This document shows, one piece after another, positions 33,701 to 43,102 of a DNA stretch of 64,000 nt. The position numbers and the translations under genes are program-made. Source of the stretch: Drouetiella sp036703255 (GTDB lineage: Bacteria; Cyanobacteriota; Cyanobacteriia; Elainellales; Elainellaceae); contig DATNPL010000181.1 of assembly GCA_036703255.1 (NCBI GenBank), positions 1-64,000 of the forward strand, in the 5' to 3' direction. The notes beneath the pieces were generated by a model, which searched no databases, was not told the DNA's origin, and worked only from the letters and a program-made list of their open reading frames with translations. The number at the start of each line of letters is the position of its first letter. Position 1 is the stretch's first letter.

Positions 33701-36604
33701 ATGAGTCAAATCCATAAGCTTGATACGGTCTACTCAGAGACACAGATCTGCTTAGAAGTTTGCCCCCCAGGAGAAGCAGATCCGCCCGATCAAGCAGCTA
33801 TGGAAGCCTATAAACTTCACTCCTCTGGTGATTTTCTCAGCCTGAACGAACAAAAGTTTTTCAAGATTTTTCAAGAGTCTTCTCACCTCACGGCTCTGCT
33901 GGATGCGTTTGGCACAATTTTGGCTGGCAACCAGGCGTTGTCGAAATTTTTGGATGTAGCGATCGCCGAGCTGATCGGACAACCGTTTTGGCAGATCTGT
34001 GATGGGTCAACTCAGTCTGAAACTCAAGCCCATCTTCAGCAGGCGATCGCTCAAGCGGCTAGTGGTCAAGCTCTGTCGTGTGAAATTGAGCTAGCCTCCG
34101 ATCGCCTCATTACCCTTGACCTGTCCCTCAAGCCCATCTGCAACGATGAGGGAATGGTGCTGTGGCTGCTGGCAGAGGGTCGAGATATTACCCCCCGCAA
34201 GCAGGCCGAAGCGGAAATTTGGCGGCTGAACCAAGAGCTAGAGCAGCGGGTCAATCGGCGGACGGCTCAGCTTGAAGCCTCGACGGCTGCTACAGAGGCG
34301 GCGATCGTGCGGGAGCGTCAGGCTCGGGCACAGGCCGAGTCCGCCAAAGCCGAAATTCAGCTTTACGCAGACATTGTTCAAAGCATGCAAGTGGGGGTAA
34401 ATGTCTGGCGTCTGGCCGATCGCAATGATGATTATTCGCTAGAGCTAGTCACCTCTAATCCCCTAGCTGAGCAGATGTCAAACCACTCGACGGCATCGCT
34501 AGTCGGCAAGCGAATTGCAGAGTGTTTTCCTGCGGTTCCCCCAGAAGATGTCAAGCTAATTGCCAGAGTGGCGCGATCGGGTATTGCAGAAGCCAAGCCA
34601 GAAACTGAATATAGCGATGATTACAGCAGCGGTCTCTATAGCTGCAAGGTGTTTCCGCTGCCCGATCAATGTGCCGGAGTGGCATTTGAAAATATTATGG
34701 AACGCAAAAAAACCGAGCAAGCGCTGTTAGAAAGTGAGCGACTCTTCGCCACCTTAGCGCAGCGTTCTCCGGTCGGCATCTTCCGCACGGATGCCACTGG
34801 AAAATGCCTCTATGTCAATCAGCGCTGGCGTGAGATTGCAGGATATCTGACAGGCGACATTGAGGGCGATACTTGGGCCAATGCGCTGCACCCTGACGAT
34901 CGCGAGCGAGTCATTTGGGAGTCGCAGGAGGCTATGCAGGCAAAACAGGCGCTCCATACCGAATGCCGCTTTCGCCATCCTGACGGCCGCATTGCCTGGG
35001 TGATTGGTCAAGCCTTTCCAGAAACCTTGGAAGACGGCAGCGTCGTTGGTTATGTGGGCACCATTACCGACATTACCGATCGCAAATGTGCGGAGCAGGC
35101 GCTCCGCGAAAGCGAACATCGCTATGCCAATCTGGCGCGCATGTCTCCGGTGGGCATTTTCAAGACCGATCGCCAGGGGAACTACCTTTATGTCAATGAG
35201 CGCTGGACAGAAATTGCCGGATTGACAGCGGAAGAGGCACGCGGCAGCGGCTGGCGGCGATCGATTCACCCAGACGATCGGCAGTGGATGGCCAAAGACT
35301 GGTATGCCTGCGTCATCGCTCGGCTGCCGTTTCAGGCTGAGCTGCGGTTTCAGCGACCCGATGGTGGCGTGACCTGGGTGGTTTGTCAGGCTGTACCTGA
35401 GATGCTGGATAACGACGAGGTGATTGGCTATATCGGCACCATTACCGACATCACCGATCGTAAGCAAGCCGAGGAAGCCCTACGCGAAAGCGAACGCCGC
35501 TATGCCACTCTGGCACAAACGTTGCCTGTGGGCATTTTTCGAGCTGATCTAGACGGCAAAGCCACCTACCTGAACGATCGCTGGGCAGAAATTGCTGGGC
35601 TAAGTGCAGAAGAAGGGCTGGGGGATGGCTGGCGGCAATCGATTCACCCAGACGATCGGCAGCAAATGATCGAAACTTGGCTGGCAGCCGTACAGACGCG
35701 ATCGCCCTACCAAGCAGACTATCGCTATCAGCGACCCGACGGTGTGGTTACCTGGGTGGTTTGCCAAGCCCTGCCCGAAACCCTGGACAACGGCCAGATG
35801 ATTGGCTACTTGGGCAGCATTACGGATATTACCGATCGCAAGCTGGCCGCAATGCATCTGCAAGAGCGGGCTGACGAACTTTCTCAGGTGAATCGGCTGT
35901 TAACCGACACCACGACGCTGCTCGAAGAACGCAACCGCGAACTCGACCAGTTTGCCTATGTCACGTCCCATGACCTCAAGGCTCCTTTGCGGGCGATCGC
36001 CAACCTTTCAGAATGGATCGAGGAAGATCTGGGCGATAAGCTACCTGATGACAGCCAGCGTCAGATGCAATTGCTGCGGGGTCGGGTTCACCGGATGGAG
36101 TCTTTAATTAACGGACTGCTACAATACTCGCGGGTCGGGCGTACCCAGGTTGTTGCCGAAACCCTATCGGTAAAAACGCTGCTGCATGAAGTGGTTGATT
36201 CTCTGGCACCGCCCGCAGAATTTACCATTCAGATCGGGGATGAGATGCCGACTTTAAAAACCAAGCCCCTCCTTTTGAGGCAGGTTTTTTCTAACTTGAT
36301 CAGCAATGCTATTAAGCACCACCCTCGCAGTGAGGGTACGGTCAGGGTTGCTGTGCAAGACATCGGCTCAATGTATGAATTTGCCGTGAGTGACGATGGT
36401 CGTGGCATTGCTCCTGAACATCACGAGAAGATTTTTGCGATCTTCCATACCCTAGAATCTCGCGACACAAAGGAGAGTACAGGGATTGGATTGTCGATCG
36501 TTAAGAAGATTGTGGAGACTGAAGGGGGAGTCATTCGAGTAGAGTCTGCATTGGGTGAGGGAACGACGTTTCGATTCACCTGGCCTAAGTCTCCTAAAGT
36601 GTGA
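33701..36604 (+). CDS. Multi-PAS sensor histidine kinase
   Basis: The 967-residue protein is soluble. A PAS domain (~50-165), a coiled coil (~165-225), a second PAS-like part (~225-340), then three nearly repeated PAS-PAC units (~344-470, 470-596, 596-722; 126-residue period) lead to HisKA with phospho-acceptor His757 (YVTSHDLKAPLRAI) and an HATPase domain with SNLISNAIKHH and STGIGLSIVKKIV. The triplicated units share VGIF, RWxEIAG, HPDDR and ITDITDRK. No response regulator is adjacent. It is transcribed away from pebA, so a link to light or pigment control is possible but unproven. Confidence 0.92.
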   Translation: MSQIHKLDTVYSETQICLEVCPPGEADPPDQAAMEAYKLHSSGDFLSLNEQKFFKIFQESSHLTALLDAFGTILAGNQALSKFLDVAIAELIGQPFWQICDGSTQSETQAHLQQAIAQAASGQALSCEIELASDRLITLDLSLKPICNDEGMVLWLLAEGRDITPRKQAEAEIWRLNQELEQRVNRRTAQLEASTAATEAAIVRERQARAQAESAKAEIQLYADIVQSMQVGVNVWRLADRNDDYSLELVTSNPLAEQMSNHSTASLVGKRIAECFPAVPPEDVKLIARVARSGIAEAKPETEYSDDYSSGLYSCKVFPLPDQCAGVAFENIMERKKTEQALLESERLFATLAQRSPVGIFRTDATGKCLYVNQRWREIAGYLTGDIEGDTWANALHPDDRERVIWESQEAMQAKQALHTECRFRHPDGRIAWVIGQAFPETLEDGSVVGYVGTITDITDRKCAEQALRESEHRYANLARMSPVGIFKTDRQGNYLYVNERWTEIAGLTAEEARGSGWRRSIHPDDRQWMAKDWYACVIARLPFQAELRFQRPDGGVTWVVCQAVPEMLDNDEVIGYIGTITDITDRKQAEEALRESERRYATLAQTLPVGIFRADLDGKATYLNDRWAEIAGLSAEEGLGDGWRQSIHPDDRQQMIETWLAAVQTRSPYQADYRYQRPDGVVTWVVCQALPETLDNGQMIGYLGSITDITDRKLAAMHLQERADELSQVNRLLTDTTTLLEERNRELDQFAYVTSHDLKAPLRAIANLSEWIEEDLGDKLPDDSQRQMQLLRGRVHRMESLINGLLQYSRVGRTQVVAETLSVKTLLHEVVDSLAPPAEFTIQIGDEMPTLKTKPLLLRQVFSNLISNAIKHHPRSEGTVRVAVQDIGSMYEFAVSDDGRGIAPEHHEKIFAIFHTLESRDTKESTGIGLSIVKKIVETEGGVIRVESALGEGTTFRFTWPKSPKV

Positions 36605-36903
36605 CCGGGGCGCTCTCGAAACCGAACTTTTCAGGCAGATAATCTAACGCCCAATACATGTCTAATACATCCCAATACATGTTCAATACATAATGACTCA
36701 ACAATAGAGAAGTGCAAAAAGCAGCACAGAAAGTACAAAAAACAGGGAAGCCTAAAACACATAGAGAAGCATTTGCAAATTTGCTCATTCGAGAGATTTG
36801 CTCCACCTCTCTTGGAGGTGAGTTACAGGAGTTGAAATATAAACATTAGAGGGATGCAAGAGCGAACCAATTTTTCTGGCTAGCGATTGTACAGAGGATA
36901 GGT
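36605..36903. other. Gap between the two kinase genes
   Basis: 299 bases with no convincing gene. Four imperfect copies of a 10-11 base unit (CCAATACATGT type) lie at 36651-36692. The rest is A-rich and probably holds the promoter of the second kinase. Confidence 0.45.
36651..36692. repeat. Four helical-phase tandem repeats
   Basis: Units CCAATACATGT, CTAATACATC, CCAATACATGT and TCAATACATA follow each other with a period of about 10.5 bases, so all would face the same side of DNA. They may be regulator sites for the downstream kinase gene or a simple repeat. Confidence 0.5.
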
Positions 36904-38748
36904 ATGAAAGTTTTACCCGGGAGGAAGTTAAACAATTTATGGGTGCGACTGCCTGCCCGTCGGCGTGGCGCGGTAGTCATTGCCATTCCAGCCATTTGCA
37001 TCGCTGTGACTTTGGCTAGCTGGATTTGGTCACGAGACAGCACGCTCAATGTTCAGGCGCAGGCTGACTCCACCGAAGATGTGATTCTTGAAAGCAATGC
37101 CCTGTTGCTAGAGATGCTAAACGCTGAAACGGGGGCAAGGGGCTATGCCGTTGCCAAAAATGAGGTCTTTTTAGAACCCTTTAGCCGTGCCGTTGAGCAG
37201 GTGCCGATGGCATTGCAAAGGCTAGACCGATTGCTAGAGGATGATTCTTCTGAGCAGAGCCAGCGACTGCAAGAGATTAGTCAGCTAGCGCAGCAGCGGT
37301 TGGCCTTGCTCAGTGAAATGGTGAATGTGATTCAGTCGCAACCTCCACCTCAGGCCGCGTCAGACTCTGCTCGGGCGAGAGCGCTGCTGTTTGAGGGCAA
37401 GGTGGCAATGGATGAGCTACGGCTTGCCATTAGTGAATTCCAAACCCAGGAGTGGAAACTCCTCAACGCCTACACGCTGCGAAGAAATAGCGTTCAGGAA
37501 GCGACCAATACCTTGCTGTGGTCTGCGGTATTAGTGAGTGTGTTGGGCACCTGGTCGGCCATGTATTTATTTAGCAACCTTGACCATGAGTTAAGCACCC
37601 GAGAGCGCCTGCTGCGTGAGAGCCGATCGATGCTTCAGGCGATCGCCAACCATGTGGTTGATGGCGTCATTATCTTGGACGAAGATCGCCAAATTGAGCT
37701 GTTTAATCCAACGGCCTCCAAGATGTTTGGCTATGAGATCTTGGAAGTGAAATACAAGTCGCTGGACATGCTGTTTTCTACTCCTGTGCTCAAGAACTAT
37801 GAGGAAGACCGCAAAGGACGCTTTGTGGGCAGCCAGCAATGGAAAACGATGGGCTTGCGCAAAATTGGGTCGCCCTTTCCGGTCGAAATCTCCATTAGCG
37901 ATCTTCAGGTAGAAGATCGTCTGATCGTGATTATTCGAGACATCTCTGTGGCAGAAGATGCCCAGGCAAAACTGAAGGCTCGCGCGGATGAGCTGGTGCG
38001 CTTGGCGGCTATTTTGGCTCAAACAAATTCTTCTCTAGAAGATCGCAACAAAGAGCTAGAGCAGTTTGCCTATGTTGCTTCTCACGACCTTAAAGCTCCT
38101 TTACGGGCGATCGCCAACCTTTCAGAATGGATTGAAGAAGACTTAGGGACGCAGCTCCCCGAAGAAAATCGCTACCAGATGCAGCTCTTGCGGGGGCGCG
38201 TCATGCGAATGGAATCTCTGATCAACGGCCTACTGGACTACTCTCGGGTGGGGCGCACCCAAACCCCTGTCGAGATGGTCAACGTCAACGACATGCTGGC
38301 AGATGTCTTAGACTCTCTCGATCCGCCCCAGTCTTTTACCATCAAGATTCAGCCAGATATGCCTGTGTTCAACACAAAGCGAATTTTGTTGCGTCAGGTC
38401 TTTGCCAACTTGATTAGCAATGCCATTAAGCATCACGATCGCCCCGATGGCACGATCGCAGTTACCTACGAAGACCAAGGTGACTTTTACGAATTTGCCG
38501 TTTCCGACGATGGCGAAGGCATTGCCCCAGAATTTCATGAGCGGATTTTTGCCATCTTCCAAACTTTGGAAGCCCGCGACAGCCGAGAAAGCACTGGCAT
38601 TGGGTTGTCGATCGTTAAAAAAATTGTGGAGACGGAAGGCGGCAAAATTCGGGTGGAATCTCAGGAAGGCAAAGGCTCAACTTTCTACTTTACTTGGCTC
38701 AAGGAATCTCTGCGCGTCGCTAAAAGCTTTGAAGGGCCATTGAGTTAA
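36904..38748 (+). CDS. CHASE3-PAS sensor histidine kinase
   Basis: The 614-residue protein has a membrane helix at ~24-42, a periplasmic CHASE3-like domain (LLLEMLNAETGARGYAVAKNE near 68-88), a second helix at ~200-217, a PAS domain (~245-355), HisKA with His394 (YVASHDLKAPLRAI) and an HATPase domain. Its HisKA/ATPase core is close to identical to that of the kinase just upstream, including LSEWIEEDLG and RGRVxRMESLINGLL, so the two arose by duplication or gene conversion. Its last 29 bases overlap the convergent cobL. The signal and partner regulator are unknown. Confidence 0.92.
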   Translation: MKVLPGRKLNNLWVRLPARRRGAVVIAIPAICIAVTLASWIWSRDSTLNVQAQADSTEDVILESNALLLEMLNAETGARGYAVAKNEVFLEPFSRAVEQVPMALQRLDRLLEDDSSEQSQRLQEISQLAQQRLALLSEMVNVIQSQPPPQAASDSARARALLFEGKVAMDELRLAISEFQTQEWKLLNAYTLRRNSVQEATNTLLWSAVLVSVLGTWSAMYLFSNLDHELSTRERLLRESRSMLQAIANHVVDGVIILDEDRQIELFNPTASKMFGYEILEVKYKSLDMLFSTPVLKNYEEDRKGRFVGSQQWKTMGLRKIGSPFPVEISISDLQVEDRLIVIIRDISVAEDAQAKLKARADELVRLAAILAQTNSSLEDRNKELEQFAYVASHDLKAPLRAIANLSEWIEEDLGTQLPEENRYQMQLLRGRVMRMESLINGLLDYSRVGRTQTPVEMVNVNDMLADVLDSLDPPQSFTIKIQPDMPVFNTKRILLRQVFANLISNAIKHHDRPDGTIAVTYEDQGDFYEFAVSDDGEGIAPEFHERIFAIFQTLEARDSRESTGIGLSIVKKIVETEGGKIRVESQEGKGSTFYFTWLKESLRVAKSFEGPLS

Positions 38749-39967
38749 GCACTGGTTTGGTGGCCGTCCATTGGGTGACGGGGGCTAGCGATCGCCAGCC
38801 CAAAAACTTGCCAACTGGCTCAGCCCGCTGGATGCCGATGCGAATAAAGTTTCCCCCCACTTTTTCATGCGCGGCAAATAGCTTTTGTTCTCCTTCTAGC
38901 GTCACCACATTGGCTACCAGCCGCCCACCTGGCTTGAGCGCGCTCCAGCAAATTTCTAGCAGTCCCTCTGACGTGATGCCTCCCCCAATAAAGATGGCAT
39001 CAGGCGCAGGCAGATTTTGGAGAGCGATCGGCGCGGTGCCCTGAATAATTTGCAGGGTGGGAGTGCCCAAGGCGGCGGCGTTGTCGGCAATGTACTGCGT
39101 CCTGGATTTTTCAATGGCGATCGCCCGACAGCGAGGATGGCTACGCATCCACTCAATGCCGATCGAGCCACAGCCTGCGCCCACATCCCACAGCAGTTCT
39201 CCGGGCAAAGGAGCCAGAGCGGATAACGTCACCGCCCGAACTTCCCGTTTGGTGAGCTGCCCATCATGATGATAGGCGGCATCGGGCAATCCTGGCGATC
39301 GCGCTAGGAGTAAGGTTCTGGGAATAGTGCTAGAGGGAACACATTCGATCGCCAGAGTGTTGAGATCGGCGATGTCTTGATCGGACGTGACCCAGGTGGC
39401 GGCTATTCCAGTGATCTGTCTTTCATGAACGCCGCCCATGCGCTCTAATACCGTGATGCGGCTGTCTCCCAAGCCTTGCTGCGTCAAGATTTCGGCTACG
39501 ATCGCCGGGGTCTGCCTCCCTTCACTTAAAACTAGCAGCTTGGCGCTGGCGTAGAGCGAGGCGCGCAACAGATCGGGCGGACGGCTGCATAAGCTGAGGG
39601 TTTCTACCTCAGGCAGCGACCAGCCCAAACGGGCACAGGCAAGACTAAAGGCCGAAACAGAGGGAATGATGGTGATTTCAGCGATCGCCACTCGACGCGT
39701 TAGCAAGGCTCCAATGCCATAGCACATCGGATCGCCGCTGGCTAAAACGCAGATGCGCTGACCGCGCCGCCGCAAAATTTCATCTACAGAGCTGCTAATG
39801 GGCGAAGCCCAGCTCAGGCGAGGGCGATCGTCGGGTGGCAGCATTGCTAGATGGCGATCGCCCCCGACTAGCATCTCTGCGCCATCGACCAACGATCGGG
39901 CGATCGGGCTAAGTCCCGGCAATCCGTCTTCGCCAATGCCGACGATCGACAGCCATTTTTGAGTCAT
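38720..39967 (-). CDS. cobL: Precorrin-6Y C5,15-methyltransferase (CbiE-CbiT)
   Basis: From ATG 39967 the protein has 415 residues. The N-terminal half is a CbiE-type tetrapyrrole methylase (SIVGIGEDGLPGLSPIARSLVDGA; LASGDPMCYGIG). The C-terminal half is a CbiT methyltransferase with the SAM motif WDVGAGCGSIGIEW. The enzyme methylates C5 and C15 of precorrin-6Y and decarboxylates the C12 acetate. It is divergent from the riboswitch-led cob operon, with a short gap in which both promoters must lie. Confidence 0.94.
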   Translation of the reverse strand: MTQKWLSIVGIGEDGLPGLSPIARSLVDGAEMLVGGDRHLAMLPPDDRPRLSWASPISSSVDEILRRRGQRICVLASGDPMCYGIGALLTRRVAIAEITIIPSVSAFSLACARLGWSLPEVETLSLCSRPPDLLRASLYASAKLLVLSEGRQTPAIVAEILTQQGLGDSRITVLERMGGVHERQITGIAATWVTSDQDIADLNTLAIECVPSSTIPRTLLLARSPGLPDAAYHHDGQLTKREVRAVTLSALAPLPGELLWDVGAGCGSIGIEWMRSHPRCRAIAIEKSRTQYIADNAAALGTPTLQIIQGTAPIALQNLPAPDAIFIGGGITSEGLLEICWSALKPGGRLVANVVTLEGEQKLFAAHEKVGGNFIRIGIQRAEPVGKFLGWRSLAPVTQWTATKPVLNSMALQSF

Positions 39968-40039
39968 CTGCAAGACATCTCTGAAAAGCAACAGTTTAAG
40001 AAAGATTCAGTATCCCGTCTTTTGGCTGTCTGACCATGC

Positions 40040-40132
40040 TAAGTTAGTCAGGCTCAGAGTCGGGAAAGTCCGGTGAGATTCCGGTACTGTGCCGCAACTG
40101 TAATGGGACTAGCCCCAGTCAGAATGCCGACT
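40040..40132 (+). promoter_or_regulatory. Cobalamin (B12) riboswitch
   Basis: The segment has the classic aptamer landmarks in order: TCGGGAAAGTCCGGTGAGA, CCGGTACTGTGCCGCAACTG (with the B12 box GCCGCAACTGTAATGG at 40091-40106), and a closing AGTCAGAATGCCGAC. It precedes the cob operon. Ligand binding should lower expression of cobG and downstream genes. A frame runs through it but is not translated. Confidence 0.9.
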
Positions 40133-40156
40133 TTGATTGCCATCTGTTCTCTTGAA

Positions 40157-40177
40157 TTTCCCGCGTCGCACGGGAAA
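40157..40177 (+). promoter_or_regulatory. Hairpin touching the cobG ribosome binding site
   Basis: Arms TTTCCCG (40157-40163) and CGGGAAA (40171-40177) with a 7-base loop. The 3' arm overlaps the first three bases of the cobG Shine-Dalgarno (AAAGGAG, 40175-40181). It fits the expression platform of a translation-controlling B12 riboswitch. Confidence 0.5.
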
Positions 40178-40189
40178 GGAGCTAACTGC

Positions 40190-41734
40190 TTGCTGTCTCA
40201 AACGGACGCTTGTCCTGGTTTATTCTACGCTACACCTGTTCAAGACGGCATCTTATCTCGCCTTCGCATACCGGGCGGCATCCTGACGGCTCAGCAATGT
40301 GAGGCGATCGCCCAACTCTCCGAGTGCTATGGCCCAGTGCAAGTCACCAATCGCGCCAATTTGCAACTGCGATCGGCTGCGGCCTTGCCGCCCACAGTGC
40401 TGACTCACCTCCAGCAGGTAGGTTTGGCTGCGGCCAATGGCAGCACCGATCACCTCCGCAACATTATGGCTAGCCCCACCGCAGGCATCGATACCGAGGC
40501 GCTGCTCGATACTCGCCCCTGGGTCGCTGCGTGGAACAGCTATCTCGCTCACCATCCTGAGCTGGCTCCCCTCTCAGCCAAGTTTAGCGTTGGGTTTGAT
40601 GGGGGTGAGGCGGTTTCAATTCGCGATCGCCCCAACGATATCAGCCTGGTGGCCGTGAAGCGAGATGGCGCTATTTACTTTCGGCTGTATTTGAGTAGCG
40701 GCGATCGCGGCAACCCTCCCCAGGCGATAAACCTATGGGTGAAGCCAGAAGACAGTTTGCGCCTGCTGGCGGCTTTGGCAGATCTGTACTGCGATTACAC
40801 AATACAGCAAACCTCTCTCCCACCGGATAAAGTCTCTGCACCGCTGCGCGATCGCCATGTTCGTAGCCCCAAACCCCGCTTCCGAGAATTCTTGCAGGAT
40901 CGAGGCATTGCCGCTGTGCTTCAGGCGGTTGAGCGGCGACTGCATCTGGACTGCGTTCTCACCTGTCCTACTGCTAGCGGCGAGATAAGCGACCTTTCCC
41001 TGTCGGTTCGCGAATTTATGTACTTAGGCAGTCATCCCCAACAGCAGCCCGGACTGGCCTATCTGGGCATTGCTCTACCGCTGGGATGGCTGAAACCCTT
41101 CCAAATCAGGGGATTGAGCGCACTGGCAGCAGCCTATGGCGACAGCACCCTGCGGCTCACGCCTTGGCAAAACTTGCTGATTCCCTATATTCCTCAGCCA
41201 CAGCTTGCGATCGTGCAGCAAGGGCTTGAGGCGCTGCAACTCACGGACGCTAGCGCTTGGGGGGCGATCGTTGCCTGTGCCGGAACAAGAGGCTGCAAAT
41301 CTGCCGCCACGGATACCCAAGGTCATGCGATCGCCTTGATAGACCAGCTTCAGCACCGCATTAAGCTCGATCGCCCCATCAATATTCACTGGAGCGGCTG
41401 CGAAAAATCCTGTGCGCAGCACCACCCAGCCGATATCACGCTCATGGGCATTCCTTTGACGGAGACGTCCCTTGACGGCCATGAAGACAGGCAGACAGAG
41501 ACGGCACCCTATGCTGTTTACGTTGGTTCTCATGATCATGCACTCGATCAAGAGCTTTTTCAAGAACACAACTTTGAACGGCTGCTAAACCGGATCGAAC
41601 ACATGCTGAGGACTTATCAAGAGCGGCGGACGGATGCGGCTGAAACCTTTAGGGCATTCACAGCAAGATATTCGCTAGAGCAACTCAGACAACTTTTTAA
41701 TTCACCCAAATTAAATGGCTCTGATCTTAGATAG
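40190..41734 (+). CDS. cobG: Precorrin-3B synthase CobG
   Basis: CobG is the oxygen-dependent precorrin-3B synthase, related to sulfite/nitrite reductases. Conserved parts are CPGLFYATPVQDGILSRLRIPGGIL and the Fe-S cysteines in CAGTRGCKSAATDTQ and HWSGCEKSCAQHH. Upstream ATG codons in frame lie within the riboswitch, so TTG 40190, eight bases after a strong AAAGGAG, is the best start (514 residues). It is first gene of cobG-cobH-cobI-cbiG/cobJ. CobG implies an aerobic-type corrin pathway. Confidence 0.9.
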   Translation: MLSQTDACPGLFYATPVQDGILSRLRIPGGILTAQQCEAIAQLSECYGPVQVTNRANLQLRSAAALPPTVLTHLQQVGLAAANGSTDHLRNIMASPTAGIDTEALLDTRPWVAAWNSYLAHHPELAPLSAKFSVGFDGGEAVSIRDRPNDISLVAVKRDGAIYFRLYLSSGDRGNPPQAINLWVKPEDSLRLLAALADLYCDYTIQQTSLPPDKVSAPLRDRHVRSPKPRFREFLQDRGIAAVLQAVERRLHLDCVLTCPTASGEISDLSLSVREFMYLGSHPQQQPGLAYLGIALPLGWLKPFQIRGLSALAAAYGDSTLRLTPWQNLLIPYIPQPQLAIVQQGLEALQLTDASAWGAIVACAGTRGCKSAATDTQGHAIALIDQLQHRIKLDRPINIHWSGCEKSCAQHHPADITLMGIPLTETSLDGHEDRQTETAPYAVYVGSHDHALDQELFQEHNFERLLNRIEHMLRTYQERRTDAAETFRAFTARYSLEQLRQLFNSPKLNGSDLR

Positions 41735-41774
41735 GCCGCACCCACGCCACAAGCTATCCATAATCCCAAACCCA

Positions 41775-42401
41775 ATGTCTGACTATATCCGTGACGGCAA
41801 CGAAATCTACCGTAACTCTTTCTCTATCATCCGAGCTGAGGCCAATCTGGCGACCTTGCCCCCCGACTTAGAATCGGTTGCTGTGCGGCTGATTCACGCC
41901 TGTGGCATGACAGATATTGTGAGCGACCTAGCCTATTCGCCTGATGCAGCAGCGATCGGTCGATCGGCTCTGGCGGCAGGAGCGCCGATTTTGTGCGATG
42001 CCCAAATGGTAGCCAATGGCGTGACGCGCAAGCGGCTGCCTGCCAACAATGCCGTCATTTGTACGCTGAATGAACCGGAAGTTCCAGCGATCGCTCAGAA
42101 AATCCAAAATACGCGATCGGCTGCCGCCCTTGAGCTATGGAGAGGGCAGCTGGCAGGAGCGATTGTGGCGATTGGCAATGCGCCAACGGCATTGTTCCGG
42201 CTATTGGAACTTTTGGATGAAGGGGTGCCAAAACCCGCGCTCATTTTAGGCTTTCCGGTGGGGTTTGTCGGCGCGGCAGAGTCAAAAGCGGCTTTAGCCG
42301 AAAATAGCCGAGGCGTACCCTTTTTAACGATTCACGGTCGGCGGGGCGGTAGTGCGATGGCCGCCGCCGCAGTTAATGCCTTAGCAATGGAGGAAGAATA
42401 A
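41775..42401 (+). CDS. cobH: Precorrin-8X methylmutase
   Basis: The 208-residue enzyme moves a methyl group from C11 to C12 of precorrin-8X to make hydrogenobyrinate. It begins MSDYIRDGNEIYRNSFSIIRAEANL, a canonical start; an earlier in-frame ATG at 41715 would overlap cobG. The RLIHACGMTD motif contains the catalytic histidine. Its stop overlaps the cobI start by one base (TAATG). Confidence 0.95.
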   Translation: MSDYIRDGNEIYRNSFSIIRAEANLATLPPDLESVAVRLIHACGMTDIVSDLAYSPDAAAIGRSALAAGAPILCDAQMVANGVTRKRLPANNAVICTLNEPEVPAIAQKIQNTRSAAALELWRGQLAGAIVAIGNAPTALFRLLELLDEGVPKPALILGFPVGFVGAAESKAALAENSRGVPFLTIHGRRGGSAMAAAAVNALAMEEE

Positions 42402-43102
42402 TGTCGTCGGGTCGTCTTTACGGAATTGGCGTGGGGCCTGGAGATCCAGAGCTGCTGACCCTAAAAGCGTTGCGTATTCTGCAATCGGTGCCTGTGGTGG
42501 CCTACCAATCTGCTGTGGAGCGAGAGAGCGTGGCGCGATCGATCGTGGCACCCTATTTGGTCGGGCATCAAACTGAGGTCAGCTTTCATTTTCCGCGTGC
42601 TGATGATCCGCAAGCGGCACAGCCTTTGTATGCTGAGGCGATCGCTCCTGTGGCGGAGCATCTGTCTGCGGGTCGCGATGTGGCGGTTCTCTGTGAAGGC
42701 GATCCGCTATTCTATGGGTCGTTTATGTATTTGTATACGCGCCTGTCCGATCGCTTTGAAACGGAAGTGGTTCCAGGTGTTTCTTCGCCGATGGCTTGTG
42801 CGTCAGCCTTGGGAATTCCTTTGAGCTATCGCAACGATATCTTTAGCGTTCTCTCGGCGGCGCTGCCAGAGGATGTTTTGGCGACGCAGTTGCTCAATGC
42901 CGATGCGGTTGCCATTATTAAGCTGCGACGACATTTTGCCAAGGTGCGATCGGTTTTGCATCAGCTCAGCCTGATTCCGCGTGCCCAGTACATTGAGCGG
43001 GCGACGATGCATGACCAACAGATTGTGCCGATCGATCAGGTAGATTCCGGCAATGTCCCCTATTTCTCCATGATTTTAGTGCCGAGCAAGGCGCATTTAT
43101 GA
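42401..43102 (+). CDS. cobI: Precorrin-2 C20-methyltransferase
   Basis: A 233-residue SAM-dependent tetrapyrrole methylase. GRLYGIGVGPGDPELLTLKALR is the family N-terminal signature and CEGDPLFYGSFMYLY the second. It methylates C20 of precorrin-2, the first committed step toward corrins. It is translationally linked to cobH and overlaps the next gene by 4 bases (ATGA). Confidence 0.95.
   Translation: MSSGRLYGIGVGPGDPELLTLKALRILQSVPVVAYQSAVERESVARSIVAPYLVGHQTEVSFHFPRADDPQAAQPLYAEAIAPVAEHLSAGRDVAVLCEGDPLFYGSFMYLYTRLSDRFETEVVPGVSSPMACASALGIPLSYRNDIFSVLSAALPEDVLATQLLNADAVAIIKLRRHFAKVRSVLHQLSLIPRAQYIERATMHDQQIVPIDQVDSGNVPYFSMILVPSKAHL

Noticed and set aside
36594..36806. 70-codon minus-strand frame between the kinases
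   Set aside because: It is built on the short tandem repeats and overlaps the end of the upstream kinase gene.
40073..40189. Upstream extension of cobG
   Set aside because: It would translate the B12 aptamer; a strong ribosome binding site supports TTG 40190.
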